A stretch of 64,000 nucleotides of DNA, from assembly GCA_036652335.1 (NCBI GenBank), contig JAVVWB010000007.1, forward strand, positions 1 through 64,000, given 5' to 3'. The DNA is from JAVVWB01 sp036652335. Lineage in GTDB: Bacteria > Synergistota > Synergistia > Synergistales > Synergistaceae. A program made the translations under genes and the position numbers. Under the pieces are notes generated by a model, which searched no databases, was not told the origin of the DNA, and saw only the letters and a program-made list of their open reading frames with translations. Below are positions 26,643 through 34,443 of the stretch, one piece after another (the first letter of the stretch is position 1; each line of letters begins with the position of its first letter).

Positions 26643-27815
26643 TTAATCTCCTCCAAGACGTGGATCAATTTTTTCTTCGAGAAAACGCCCCATATCCAGA
26701 CAAATTAGGCATATAGCAACAATGCCAAATCCAGGAGGAAGAAGCAACCACCATGCCCCCTCAGTAAAAGCACCAAATGAGTGTGCTTCGTGTAGCATTC
26801 TCCCCCAAGAAATAAGTCGGGGGTCAGACAATCCCAAGAAAGCGAGACCTGCTTCTGAAAGAATTGTCCCAGGTACTCCCAAAGCTAAGTTAGCAAGTAG
26901 TATGGGTGCTGTTTCAGGTATTAAATGCTTCGTAAGGATATAACCCTTGCTTGCTCCCATTGCACATAACCCCTCCACCCATACACTCTCACGGACAGAA
27001 AGCAAAAGGGAACGTACAGAACGAGCTGTACCCATCCAAGAAAAAATTGAAAGGATGAATACAAGTTGCCATAAGCCTTTTCCCCATACCCCCGCCAATA
27101 TCATAAGTATGGGTAAAGTAGGAATTGACATCAAAACATCAACGGCACGCATTATTAGTGTATCAACAATTCCTCCCAAATAACCAGACATAATTCCAAA
27201 GCCAAGACCTAGTAGAGTTGCAACAATTGTTGCACTAATACCAACAATAAGAGAAGTTCTTATTCCATAAAGAAGTAACGTGAAGACATCTCTTCCACGC
27301 TGGTCTGTACCAAGCAAGCCATGTCTCTGTCCATAGAGAGAAATTTTTATATCTACACTTTGCGCATTCTCTATTTTAATAAAATATTTTCCTTTAATAT
27401 TAAATAACAAATTCGTACTTTTACCGATAAGAGAGAGCCCTAATTTTTGTTTGAATATCATATCTCTACTATCTATATTTAGCCATATAGGCTCATTTCC
27501 TCTGTAAGAGTCTAGCAAAAATTCTTTTTTGGGTGTTACAAGAAATACCTTTATATCTTTGTTTTGTTGCGGTGTTATCTTTCCCTCTACAGCAAAAATA
27601 GCAGGAGGACGATAGTTCCATTCAAATCCTTTTTGATCCCCCGTTACTCTATATATAGTAGTTTTGGAAAGAGACCTGTTCCACCATATAGGGCGAGAAA
27701 AAGGAGCACCTACAACATCATGAGGATAGCCTCCTGTCAATAATGGCGCAAATATCCCCAAGGTGGATATTACAATAAAAGCAATAAAACTTTTTCTTTT
27801 AATAAATTTAATCAT
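26643..27815 (-). CDS. Dpp/Opp-type ABC permease (DppC-like) with an extracytoplasmic insert
   Basis: A 390-residue permease; family members are usually near 300. The first helix is about residues 8-28. The conserved GTDQRGRDVF, which normally follows some 50 residues later, starts at 169, so an extra 90-100 residues face the outside. The core keeps the LGVPGTILSEAGLAFLGLS loop that contacts the ATPases. ATG 27815, overlapping the dppB-like stop as ATGATTAA and preceded by GGAG, is a better start than an in-frame codon at 27857 inside the neighbour. The insert may contact the unusual binding protein encoded upstream. Confidence 0.86.
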   Translation of the reverse strand: MIKFIKRKSFIAFIVISTLGIFAPLLTGGYPHDVVGAPFSRPIWWNRSLSKTTIYRVTGDQKGFEWNYRPPAIFAVEGKITPQQNKDIKVFLVTPKKEFLLDSYRGNEPIWLNIDSRDMIFKQKLGLSLIGKSTNLLFNIKGKYFIKIENAQSVDIKISLYGQRHGLLGTDQRGRDVFTLLLYGIRTSLIVGISATIVATLLGLGFGIMSGYLGGIVDTLIMRAVDVLMSIPTLPILMILAGVWGKGLWQLVFILSIFSWMGTARSVRSLLLSVRESVWVEGLCAMGASKGYILTKHLIPETAPILLANLALGVPGTILSEAGLAFLGLSDPRLISWGRMLHEAHSFGAFTEGAWWLLLPPGFGIVAICLICLDMGRFLEEKIDPRLGGD

Positions 27816-28788
27816 GACTTTCTCCATCAATTCGGACACGAGGATCAACCAAGCCATAAAGTATGTCTGCCAATAAATTACAAGTTACTGTTATAAGAGC
27901 TAAAAGATAAAAAGCAGCACCTGCTGATGGGTAATCATGACCTGACACAGCTTCTAAAAGAAATGTTCCAACACCATATAAGGAAAAAACCGATTCAGTA
28001 ATTACAGCACCAGAGACAAGTCCAGGGACAGACATAAGCAAAATTGTAACTATTGGTGGCAAAATAGTCCTAAAAGCATGCCCGTAAATAATTCTCAAAT
28101 CTGTCAGTCCTCTTGCCCTTGCCATAAGTATATAATCTTCAGACAAAACTCTTACCATTAGGTTACGTACATACAAAGCCCAACCACCAAACCCCATTAA
28201 AGTAAGGGATATGACAGGTAAAGCAAGGTGCATAAGATAGTCAATTAAATAAGGAATTGTTTCAGTTGGAGGTGGGACAGATAAGCTTCCTCTTAATGGG
28301 AAAATTTCAAATGTTCTAGCAAAGAGCATAATAAGCACAAGTTGAACAAAAAAACCAGGAAATGAAGCTGTCACAGCTCCCATATACAGCACAAGTTTCT
28401 CTATAAATTTGCCCCTGTTAAGTGATGCTTTTATCCCCAACCATATACCTAGTACGGCAGAGAAAAACATCGCAAGTGTCATCAATACCAGCGTTGAGGA
28501 TACTCGTTGTAGGAGCTCATCCCACACAGGCTTTCTCGTAAGAAATGATAGCCCAAAATTAAAGGTAAACATCTGTTTTATATATATAACAAATTGTTCC
28601 GTCATTGTTTTGTCCAAACCATATAATTCTTTTAATCTTGCCTTTGCCTCAGGAGAAAAACTAGGGTCAATTATCGTACTTACTGCATCACCAGGCATTA
28701 TCCTAAAAAGGACAAAGTTCAACACAAGGACAATGGTAAGGACTACCAAAGAAGATAATATTCTTTTTAGAAGCCATTTCCTACTCAT
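27808..28788 (-). CDS. Dpp/Opp-type ABC permease (DppB-like)
   Basis: A 326-residue permease of normal architecture: an N-terminal helix with FVLFRIMPGDAV, six helices in all, and the ATPase-contact loop DYILMARARGLTDLRIIYGHAFR. It heterodimerises with the DppC-like protein. The start overlaps the binding-protein stop as ATGA. Confidence 0.93.
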   Translation of the reverse strand: MSRKWLLKRILSSLVVLTIVLVLNFVLFRIMPGDAVSTIIDPSFSPEAKARLKELYGLDKTMTEQFVIYIKQMFTFNFGLSFLTRKPVWDELLQRVSSTLVLMTLAMFFSAVLGIWLGIKASLNRGKFIEKLVLYMGAVTASFPGFFVQLVLIMLFARTFEIFPLRGSLSVPPPTETIPYLIDYLMHLALPVISLTLMGFGGWALYVRNLMVRVLSEDYILMARARGLTDLRIIYGHAFRTILPPIVTILLMSVPGLVSGAVITESVFSLYGVGTFLLEAVSGHDYPSAGAAFYLLALITVTCNLLADILYGLVDPRVRIDGESHD

Positions 28789-30470
28789 TTTAAGTTCCTC
28801 TTATTAGAAAGCATCCTGTAGTAAACATTTCTTTTCATCATTACAAACTCCCCTCTTTTGTACTCATCAAGTACATAAGGGCCACAACCAATAAGTCCAT
28901 AAGGGCCAAATTTTTCGCTCTTATCCAACGGATCCCAGCTTTGCCAATCTTTTATATTATCAAGCACTTTTTTCGGGATACAAGGAAGTCCGCCTATTCT
29001 GTCTAAATTCCAGTAACTTACTCCATTTAAAACAACTTCTAATTTAGTATCATTTATTACAACTGTTGATTTAACCTCTTTTACTGCATCATAAAATCGT
29101 GGGATTTTATTTTTTGTCAAAAAATCTATGGTTGCTTTCATATCATGAGCAGTTAAAGAAGAACTATCATTCCACTTCAAGCCCTTTTTGAAATAGAAAA
29201 TCAATTTTGTGCTTTTTGATTTTTCTCCATTTACGGTCTTTATCTCCCACTTCTCCGCCAATCCAGGCATATCTTCTAAAGTAAAGGGGTTCGTACTTAT
29301 CATCCCCTCATAAATCATACCTAACACTTGCCACGTATAGGCACTACTTGCAACAAAGAGATTCATATTTCTAGGCTCTTCCGCAAGTAACATATTAAGT
29401 ACTTTTTTCTTTGGGTCTTTAGGTTCTGCCATTAAAATAGTCCATATATTATCTGCTGTTATTGTGTCTGTCATAAGAACATTTTTTAGGGATTTCGATA
29501 CAGCTGCGACAGAAAATCTGCTGTAAATAGGTATAGACGGAACAAGATCTACAAGTAACTCTTGTGACTCTTTTGAAAATTTTTCGGCTTCTTTTTTATT
29601 TTTTGCAAAACGCAATGAGTACAAAGCTTTATCTAATTTCTTGTCGTTTATACCAGTTACGTTATAACCGCCATTAACATCCATTGCACTGTGGTAAAAG
29701 GAATAAAGTGAATCCGGATTACGACCCATTCCCCATGCCAATACGGCAAGTGAGTAATCTTTTCTATCTAATTTCGCTATCATTGCAGAAAAATCCATTG
29801 GCTCTACATCAACAGGGAAACCTATAGCATTAAGTGAATCTGCTATCTGCTCCGCTAATTCTGCCGTTGTTGGAGCTACTCTGGCAAGAGGTGTAAGCAT
29901 TTTTAATTTTGGAACAACCTTACCTTCAGGGGTAATTAAACGCCCAGTCAAATTCCATGTATAACCGGCTTTTTTTAATTTCTCCCTAGCATTTTTTCTG
30001 TCAAATTTTATCTTTCCACTCTCCTTTAATGCCCAAGGAGAAACAGGTGGAACCCACGTTGTAATAGGCTCACAGTAACCAGAGTAAATTGTCCGAACTA
30101 TATTATTTCTATCTATAGCTTCTGCTACAGCCTGTCTTACATATTTATTATTCCAAGGTTCTGTCTTATTATTTAGCAAAAGGAAAAAAGCATGAAATCC
30201 TCTTGCAAGAGACATAGAAAGTTTAGGGTCATTACTCAATCTATCTATATCAGACGGCAGAACAATCTCTCCTAATATATCTACATCGCCTCGTTGCGCC
30301 GCCAAAATTTGCGAATCAGAATTTCTGATAATAACCATACATAGCTTTTCAAAACGAGGTCCATAAACCATTTGTGGATTGAAATTCTTATCCATTGCAT
30401 ATAGACTAGATGTTATGGAAATAAGGGCAATAACAATTGCCACACAATATAAACATTTACGAAAGTTCAT
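28785..30470 (-). CDS. Substrate-binding protein, circularly permuted SBP_bac_5 type
   Basis: A 561-residue exported protein with a signal peptide (about 1-25, ending SSLYA). Residues 26-355 look like the second half of a normal SBP_bac_5 protein: GDVDI, then YVRQAVAEAIDR (110-121), AGYTW, then IPIYSRF. Residues 357-561 look like the first half: LLAEEPRNMNLF, YEGM, PGLAEKWEI (402-410), FKKGLKWND, ending at GCGPYVLDEY (528) and NVYYR just before the stop. In ordinary members these come in the opposite order, and both present ends meet at the normal N-Y...GDVDI junction. The gene is translationally linked at both ends (TAATG with lacI-type, ATGA with dppB-like). Substrate: peptide or oligosaccharide, unknown. 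Confidence 0.8.
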   Translation of the reverse strand: MNFRKCLYCVAIVIALISITSSLYAMDKNFNPQMVYGPRFEKLCMVIIRNSDSQILAAQRGDVDILGEIVLPSDIDRLSNDPKLSMSLARGFHAFFLLLNNKTEPWNNKYVRQAVAEAIDRNNIVRTIYSGYCEPITTWVPPVSPWALKESGKIKFDRKNAREKLKKAGYTWNLTGRLITPEGKVVPKLKMLTPLARVAPTTAELAEQIADSLNAIGFPVDVEPMDFSAMIAKLDRKDYSLAVLAWGMGRNPDSLYSFYHSAMDVNGGYNVTGINDKKLDKALYSLRFAKNKKEAEKFSKESQELLVDLVPSIPIYSRFSVAAVSKSLKNVLMTDTITADNIWTILMAEPKDPKKKVLNMLLAEEPRNMNLFVASSAYTWQVLGMIYEGMISTNPFTLEDMPGLAEKWEIKTVNGEKSKSTKLIFYFKKGLKWNDSSSLTAHDMKATIDFLTKNKIPRFYDAVKEVKSTVVINDTKLEVVLNGVSYWNLDRIGGLPCIPKKVLDNIKDWQSWDPLDKSEKFGPYGLIGCGPYVLDEYKRGEFVMMKRNVYYRMLSNKRNLK

Positions 30471-31048
30471 TATTGATTTTCTTCCTCAATATATATATTC
30501 CTCACATGGACAGGTTTATCTGTAACAAGACGTTGTATCAATCTACCTGTAAGGGCACCAACTTCAAAATTAGGTTTTAAACTCTCATTACGTGACAATA
30601 TAGAGATAATACCTTCTTGATGAAAACCTACAGCAATCATAGGAATGTCCACAGCTAAAGCTGGTTTGTTTACCGTATCACACCAAATTATTCCCTCAAC
30701 ATTTCTATCTTTTAACTTTGCAAATTCACAATCAGCACGTTTTTGGTCTCCATCCGTACTTTTGAACAATATATCGTATTTTGAATTAGACATTGCTCTG
30801 TCAAAGCCAGCAACAAAAGCAGCAACCCATTCAAGATTAAACAATGGTAAGACTACACCAATAAACCCACTTCTGTTTGTAGAAAGGTGCCTTGCATTCA
30901 AGTCTGGTCTGTAATTCAACTCTCTAACAGACTCCATTACCCTTTCTCTCGTTTTCTCTGAGATGCGTGAATCACCTCTTATAACACGGCTGACTGTAGC
31001 CTTATCTACACCGGCATATTTTGCAACATCTTGCATAGTAACTTTCAT
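30470..31048 (-). CDS. Short LacI-family transcriptional regulator
   Basis: A 192-residue protein. Residues 1-60 are a typical LacI DNA-binding head (MQDVAKYAGVDKATVSRVIRGD plus the NARHLSTNRSG hinge). The first sensor lobe follows as far as DIPMIAVGF. Then, instead of the second lobe, it jumps to a sequence like the far C-terminus of the family. Full LacI proteins have about 330 residues, so roughly 130 are missing from the sensor. There is no frameshift visible, and it is cotranslated with the binding protein. It could be a functional minimal repressor, or a decayed one. Confidence 0.78.
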   Translation of the reverse strand: MKVTMQDVAKYAGVDKATVSRVIRGDSRISEKTRERVMESVRELNYRPDLNARHLSTNRSGFIGVVLPLFNLEWVAAFVAGFDRAMSNSKYDILFKSTDGDQKRADCEFAKLKDRNVEGIIWCDTVNKPALAVDIPMIAVGFHQEGIISILSRNESLKPNFEVGALTGRLIQRLVTDKPVHVRNIYIEEENQ

Positions 31049-31066
31049 AGAAAAACACCTCTTTTA

Positions 31067-31080
31067 TGCAACCGATTGAA
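31067..31080 (-). promoter_or_regulatory. LacI-type operator candidate
   Basis: TGCAACCGATTGAA is an imperfect palindrome centred on CG, close to the general LacI/CcpA-family operator form TGCAA-CG-TTGCA. It lies between the promoter and the start of the LacI-type gene, about 16 bases past the -10 box, an effective place for repression. Autoregulation of the transporter operon is inferred. Confidence 0.55.
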
Positions 31081-31095
31081 CTTTCTATTAAGTTA

Positions 31096-31124
31096 ATTAT
31101 AGAAGATATTTCCATATAGGTCGA
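31096..31124 (-). promoter_or_regulatory. Promoter for the LacI/ABC transporter operon
   Basis: On the minus strand TCGACC (31119-31124), 17 bases, and perfect TATAAT (31096-31101). The -35 box matches TTGACA at four of six positions. The candidate operator follows it. Confidence 0.65.
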
Positions 31125-31159
31125 TAGTCGTAAGCTTATAATTATATTAAACAATAAAC

Positions 31160-31187
31160 TTGACATTTTTAAAAAAACGTAGATAAT
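31160..31187 (+). promoter_or_regulatory. Promoter for the DEAD-box helicase gene
   Basis: A perfect TTGACA (31160-31165) is followed after 16 bases by GATAAT (31182-31187). Transcription would start near 31194, giving a leader of about 180 nucleotides before the helicase start. Confidence 0.75.
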
Positions 31188-31194
31188 AAGTAGG

Positions 31195-31365
31195 TTGCAC
31201 TTTTGAACTTATAAGTGCAAACATTTAAATCGGCAAAAATGCCGTCATTGTTGCAGAAAATACCTACAGCCATAGTGGCTTGTTATTTATGAAAATATTT
31301 ACGATAGAACCTTACTCGGGTTGCGAAAATCGTAGGAGTTTCGGCAACGGTGCCAATTCGGGGAG
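31195..31365 (+). promoter_or_regulatory. Structured 5' leader of the helicase gene
   Basis: The leader contains successive hairpins: TTGCACTT/AAGTGCAA (31195-31202, 31213-31220), CGGCA/TGCCG (31231-31235, 31240-31244), AGCCA/TGGCT near 31268-31282, a TACGAT/ATCGTA arm pair around 31300-31335 enclosing AACC/GGTT, and GGCA/TGCC just before the ribosome-binding site. No strong terminator T-run is present. Together with the 31049-31194 promoter region this accounts for the gap between the lacI-type and helicase genes. Cold-shock RNA helicases often have long structured leaders; a regulatory role here is inferred. Confidence 0.55.
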
Positions 31366-31374
31366 GAATTTTAT

Positions 31375-33243
31375 ATGTTACACGAAACAGATGTTTTATT
31401 TTCAGATTTTGATCTACGTCCAGAGCTCATCTCTACCCTTACTAAAAAGGGCTTCCAGTCACCATTACCTGTCCAGATAAAAGTTCTCGAAGACAAAACA
31501 ATAGTCGATAGTGACGTTATAGTACAAGCAAGAACAGGTTCAGGTAAGACACTTGCTTTTGCATTGCCACTTATAAATATTATGGATAGCAAGAAAAAAG
31601 AACCACAGATTGTCGTTCTTTCACCTACCCGTGAACTTGCTCAGCAAACAGCACGTGAATTTGCATGGTTAGGTGCTGAATGTGGTGTAAGAGTAGCCAC
31701 ACTTGTTGGCGGACTCGACATGGAACGTCAAATTCGTTCACTTCGTGATGGAGCTAATGTCGTAGTCGGCACACCAGGAAGATTGCTTGACCACATAAGA
31801 AGAGGAACATTTAAGGGTGACGCAATATCAAGTATTGTTTTGGATGAAGGAGACCACATGCTAGACATGGGCTTCAGAGAAGAAATGGAATCAATCCTAG
31901 AAGCAATGCCACACTCACAAAGAACATGGCTATTCTCAGCCACAATGCCTATTGAAGTACTAACATTGGCAAAACGTTACCTCAACGCACCAAAGAAAAT
32001 ATCTCTTGTATCTGACATTACATCACATGAAGACATAACACAGAAAGCATACATAATACCTTCACGTAGACGTTTTGAAGGACTTACAAACGTACTTATT
32101 TGGGAGAATCCCAGTAAAGCGCTTTTATTCTGCAGTACAAAGGCAGAAACACAGAATATATCAGACAAACTTTGTGATATCGGTTTCCGTGCAGCAGCAA
32201 TTCACGGAGATATGAGCCAGAGAGAAAGAAATTCTGCTCTTGGCGCACTTAGAGGCGGAAGGGTCGCAATCTTGGTAGCAACTGACGTTGCAGCAAGAGG
32301 ACTAGATATAGACGCAGTAAGCCATGTAATTCAATTTGGACTTCCCCAGAACCTAGAGTCTTTCGTTCACCGTAGCGGTCGTACAGGAAGAGGCGGACAT
32401 GAAGGAAGCAATATGTTACTTCTTACAGCTAGAGAAGCACGTCAGTTTAAATACATGGCAAGCAATGCCGGTTCAAAAATGAAGATGGATTGGATACCTG
32501 CACCTGACGCAGCAGAAATTGAAGGACAGTCAAAAATTCGCTTTGAAAAGACAATAATCGAGCACGCACTTGAATCAGATGAATTCCATTCATGGGCAGA
32601 AGAAATATTCAAAAGAGACGAAGCTCTCATGCTCATTTCAGGCTTACTTCTAAAAGCATATGGTGATCAACCATCTGGATATTCAATACGTGAAGACGTA
32701 CAGCTTGAATTAGATAGAGAAAAGGGACGCAGAGATTCAAGCTCAAGCTCAAGTTCAAACTCAAATTCAAGATCAAGACGTTCAGGCGACAGAAGAGACT
32801 CATCTGACAGAAGAGACTCTTCTTCACCAAGAACTTCATCAAGCTCAAATAATGGCGGAGTTGCAATTCAGCTAAACTCAGGAAAAACAGACGGGCTAGA
32901 AGTTGGTCCACTTCTCGGTATGTTATGTCGTTGCATAGGAATCGGACGTGAAGACATAGGAAACATAAAGCTTCGTGATAACAACACAATCGTTGAAATC
33001 TCTCAGAGAGCTGCAGCTCTTGTTGAAGCACGCAAGAGTAGACTTGAAACAGAAGGACTTGAAGTTACATCAATTAAGCCCATAAGCGGTTTCACATACG
33101 ACAAACGAGATGGTGGCAGAACAAACTCCAAAGATTCTTCAAAACACCGCCCAGATGCGAGACCATTCCATAGAGATCGTGGAGAAAGCAAATCTGAATC
33201 ACACGGTGATGATCGTTCTAGAAGAAGACGCTTTTCAAAATAA
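31375..33243 (+). CDS. deaD: DEAD-box RNA helicase (DeaD/CsdA-like) with DEGD motif II
   Basis: A 622-residue ATP-dependent RNA helicase. Motifs in order: Q motif (28-34 region), motif I ARTGSGKT (52-59), PTRELAQQ, TPGRLLDH, motif II DEGD (157-160) instead of DEAD, SAT, then ATDVAARGLDI and HRSGRTGRGG in the second RecA domain. A Ser/Arg/Asn-rich low-complexity linker (about 452-495) leads to a DbpA-type RNA-binding domain (about 497-560), then a basic disordered tail. Such enzymes unwind structured RNA in ribosome assembly and cold adaptation. GGGGAGG precedes the ATG. The DEGD change is conservative but uncommon. Confidence 0.92.
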   Translation: MLHETDVLFSDFDLRPELISTLTKKGFQSPLPVQIKVLEDKTIVDSDVIVQARTGSGKTLAFALPLINIMDSKKKEPQIVVLSPTRELAQQTAREFAWLGAECGVRVATLVGGLDMERQIRSLRDGANVVVGTPGRLLDHIRRGTFKGDAISSIVLDEGDHMLDMGFREEMESILEAMPHSQRTWLFSATMPIEVLTLAKRYLNAPKKISLVSDITSHEDITQKAYIIPSRRRFEGLTNVLIWENPSKALLFCSTKAETQNISDKLCDIGFRAAAIHGDMSQRERNSALGALRGGRVAILVATDVAARGLDIDAVSHVIQFGLPQNLESFVHRSGRTGRGGHEGSNMLLLTAREARQFKYMASNAGSKMKMDWIPAPDAAEIEGQSKIRFEKTIIEHALESDEFHSWAEEIFKRDEALMLISGLLLKAYGDQPSGYSIREDVQLELDREKGRRDSSSSSSSNSNSRSRRSGDRRDSSDRRDSSSPRTSSSSNNGGVAIQLNSGKTDGLEVGPLLGMLCRCIGIGREDIGNIKLRDNNTIVEISQRAAALVEARKSRLETEGLEVTSIKPISGFTYDKRDGGRTNSKDSSKHRPDARPFHRDRGESKSESHGDDRSRRRRFSK

Positions 33244-33252
33244 TAAAAATTC

Positions 33253-33289
33253 AAAAGTACTGTTCATTGATATGGACAGTACTTTTTTT
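33253..33289 (+). terminator. Terminator after the helicase gene
   Basis: A 14-position stem (33253-33266 with 33273-33286, one G-U pair) closes on a six-base loop and is followed by a T-run to 33289. Confidence 0.88.
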
Positions 33290-33354
33290 ATGCTTATAAA
33301 AATGTTATACTCATAAAATGTAATTAAGAGAAAACAATAGTAGGTGACATGTAG

Positions 33355-34374
33355 ATGATAAATAAAATTGCCTTAGCAGGCTGTGGAAATGTTGGGACAG
33401 CTCTGCTTGAAATACTTCACGAAAAAAGAAATATTTTAAAAAATAAATATAATTTTGTCTTTGAAGTTACAATGGTAACAGACATAATTAAAGGTACCAT
33501 AGCAGATCCAAATGGTCTTGATCTAGGGAAAATATTAGAAGCACTACACGAGAAAAACTCTCTAAAAAACTTTAAACAAAAGGAAGGCACTTTTGACGAA
33601 ATACTTCTCTACTCAAATGCTACGATGCTTGCTGAAGCTACACCTACAAACTTAAAAACAGGTGAGCCAGGACTTTCATTCATAAGAACTGCATTAAAAA
33701 ATGGAATTAGCGCTACAATGACAAACAAAGGACCAATAGCCATTGCAATGAATGAACTTATGGCACTTGCGAAAGAAAATGACGCACAACTTAAATATGA
33801 AGGAGTAATAATGAGTGGCACTCCTTTAATAAACATGATTTCTTCTGGCATGACAGGTTGCGACATCATTAAAGCAGAAGGAATATTAAACGGGACAACA
33901 AACTTTATACTTACAGAGATGTCTGAGGGCATGAACTTTGACGAAGCACTTGCTACAGCTCAAGCACTTGGCTACGCTGAAACCGACCCTACAGGAGATA
34001 TTGAAGGTTGGGATCCAGCAGTTAAAATTGCAATTCTTGCAAAAATACTTTATGGCATAGATATAAATGTAAATGACGTAGAAAGAGAAGGAATTACTCA
34101 TATCACAGCAGAAATGATTGATAAGGCGAAGGCTGAAAAATCAAAGATAAAACTTATTGCCTCTATCCACAGAGATTGCAACGGCGAAATCCATGCTAAG
34201 GTTGCTCCCACAAAAATTTCTCGTTCTCATCCCCTAGCTTCTGTTGATGGGATAACAAACGCTATAACACTTACTTCTGATAACCTAGGTGAGACAACAC
34301 TTATAGGGGCAGGAGCAGGAAGAAAAGAAACTGGACAAGCATTATTAACAGACTTAATTGCTATGGCAAAATAA
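33355..34374 (+). CDS. hom: Homoserine dehydrogenase without ACT domain
   Basis: A 339-residue NAD(P)-dependent dehydrogenase: N-terminal GCGNVGTAL, the NKGPIA segment, the family signature GTTNFILTEM and GDIEGWDPAVKIAILA, which holds the catalytic acid and lysine region. It lacks the C-terminal ACT domain that gives threonine feedback in longer homologues. It would reduce aspartate semialdehyde to homoserine. The ribosome-binding site is weak (TAGGTG). No threonine genes are adjacent. A related dehydrogenase of amino-acid degradation is possible. Confidence 0.8.
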   Translation: MINKIALAGCGNVGTALLEILHEKRNILKNKYNFVFEVTMVTDIIKGTIADPNGLDLGKILEALHEKNSLKNFKQKEGTFDEILLYSNATMLAEATPTNLKTGEPGLSFIRTALKNGISATMTNKGPIAIAMNELMALAKENDAQLKYEGVIMSGTPLINMISSGMTGCDIIKAEGILNGTTNFILTEMSEGMNFDEALATAQALGYAETDPTGDIEGWDPAVKIAILAKILYGIDINVNDVEREGITHITAEMIDKAKAEKSKIKLIASIHRDCNGEIHAKVAPTKISRSHPLASVDGITNAITLTSDNLGETTLIGAGAGRKETGQALLTDLIAMAK

Positions 34375-34379
34375 TAAAA

Positions 34380-34420
34380 TAAAGAGGAGAGTTTAATACG
34401 AACTCTCCTCTTTATTTTTT
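34380..34420. terminator. Bidirectional terminator between hom and the M20 gene
   Basis: A 14-bp perfect stem (34380-34393 with 34401-34414) around a seven-base loop, followed by T6, lies between two convergent genes. Confidence 0.9.
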
Positions 34421-34443
34421 ATAGCAAATTTTATAGATTTATT

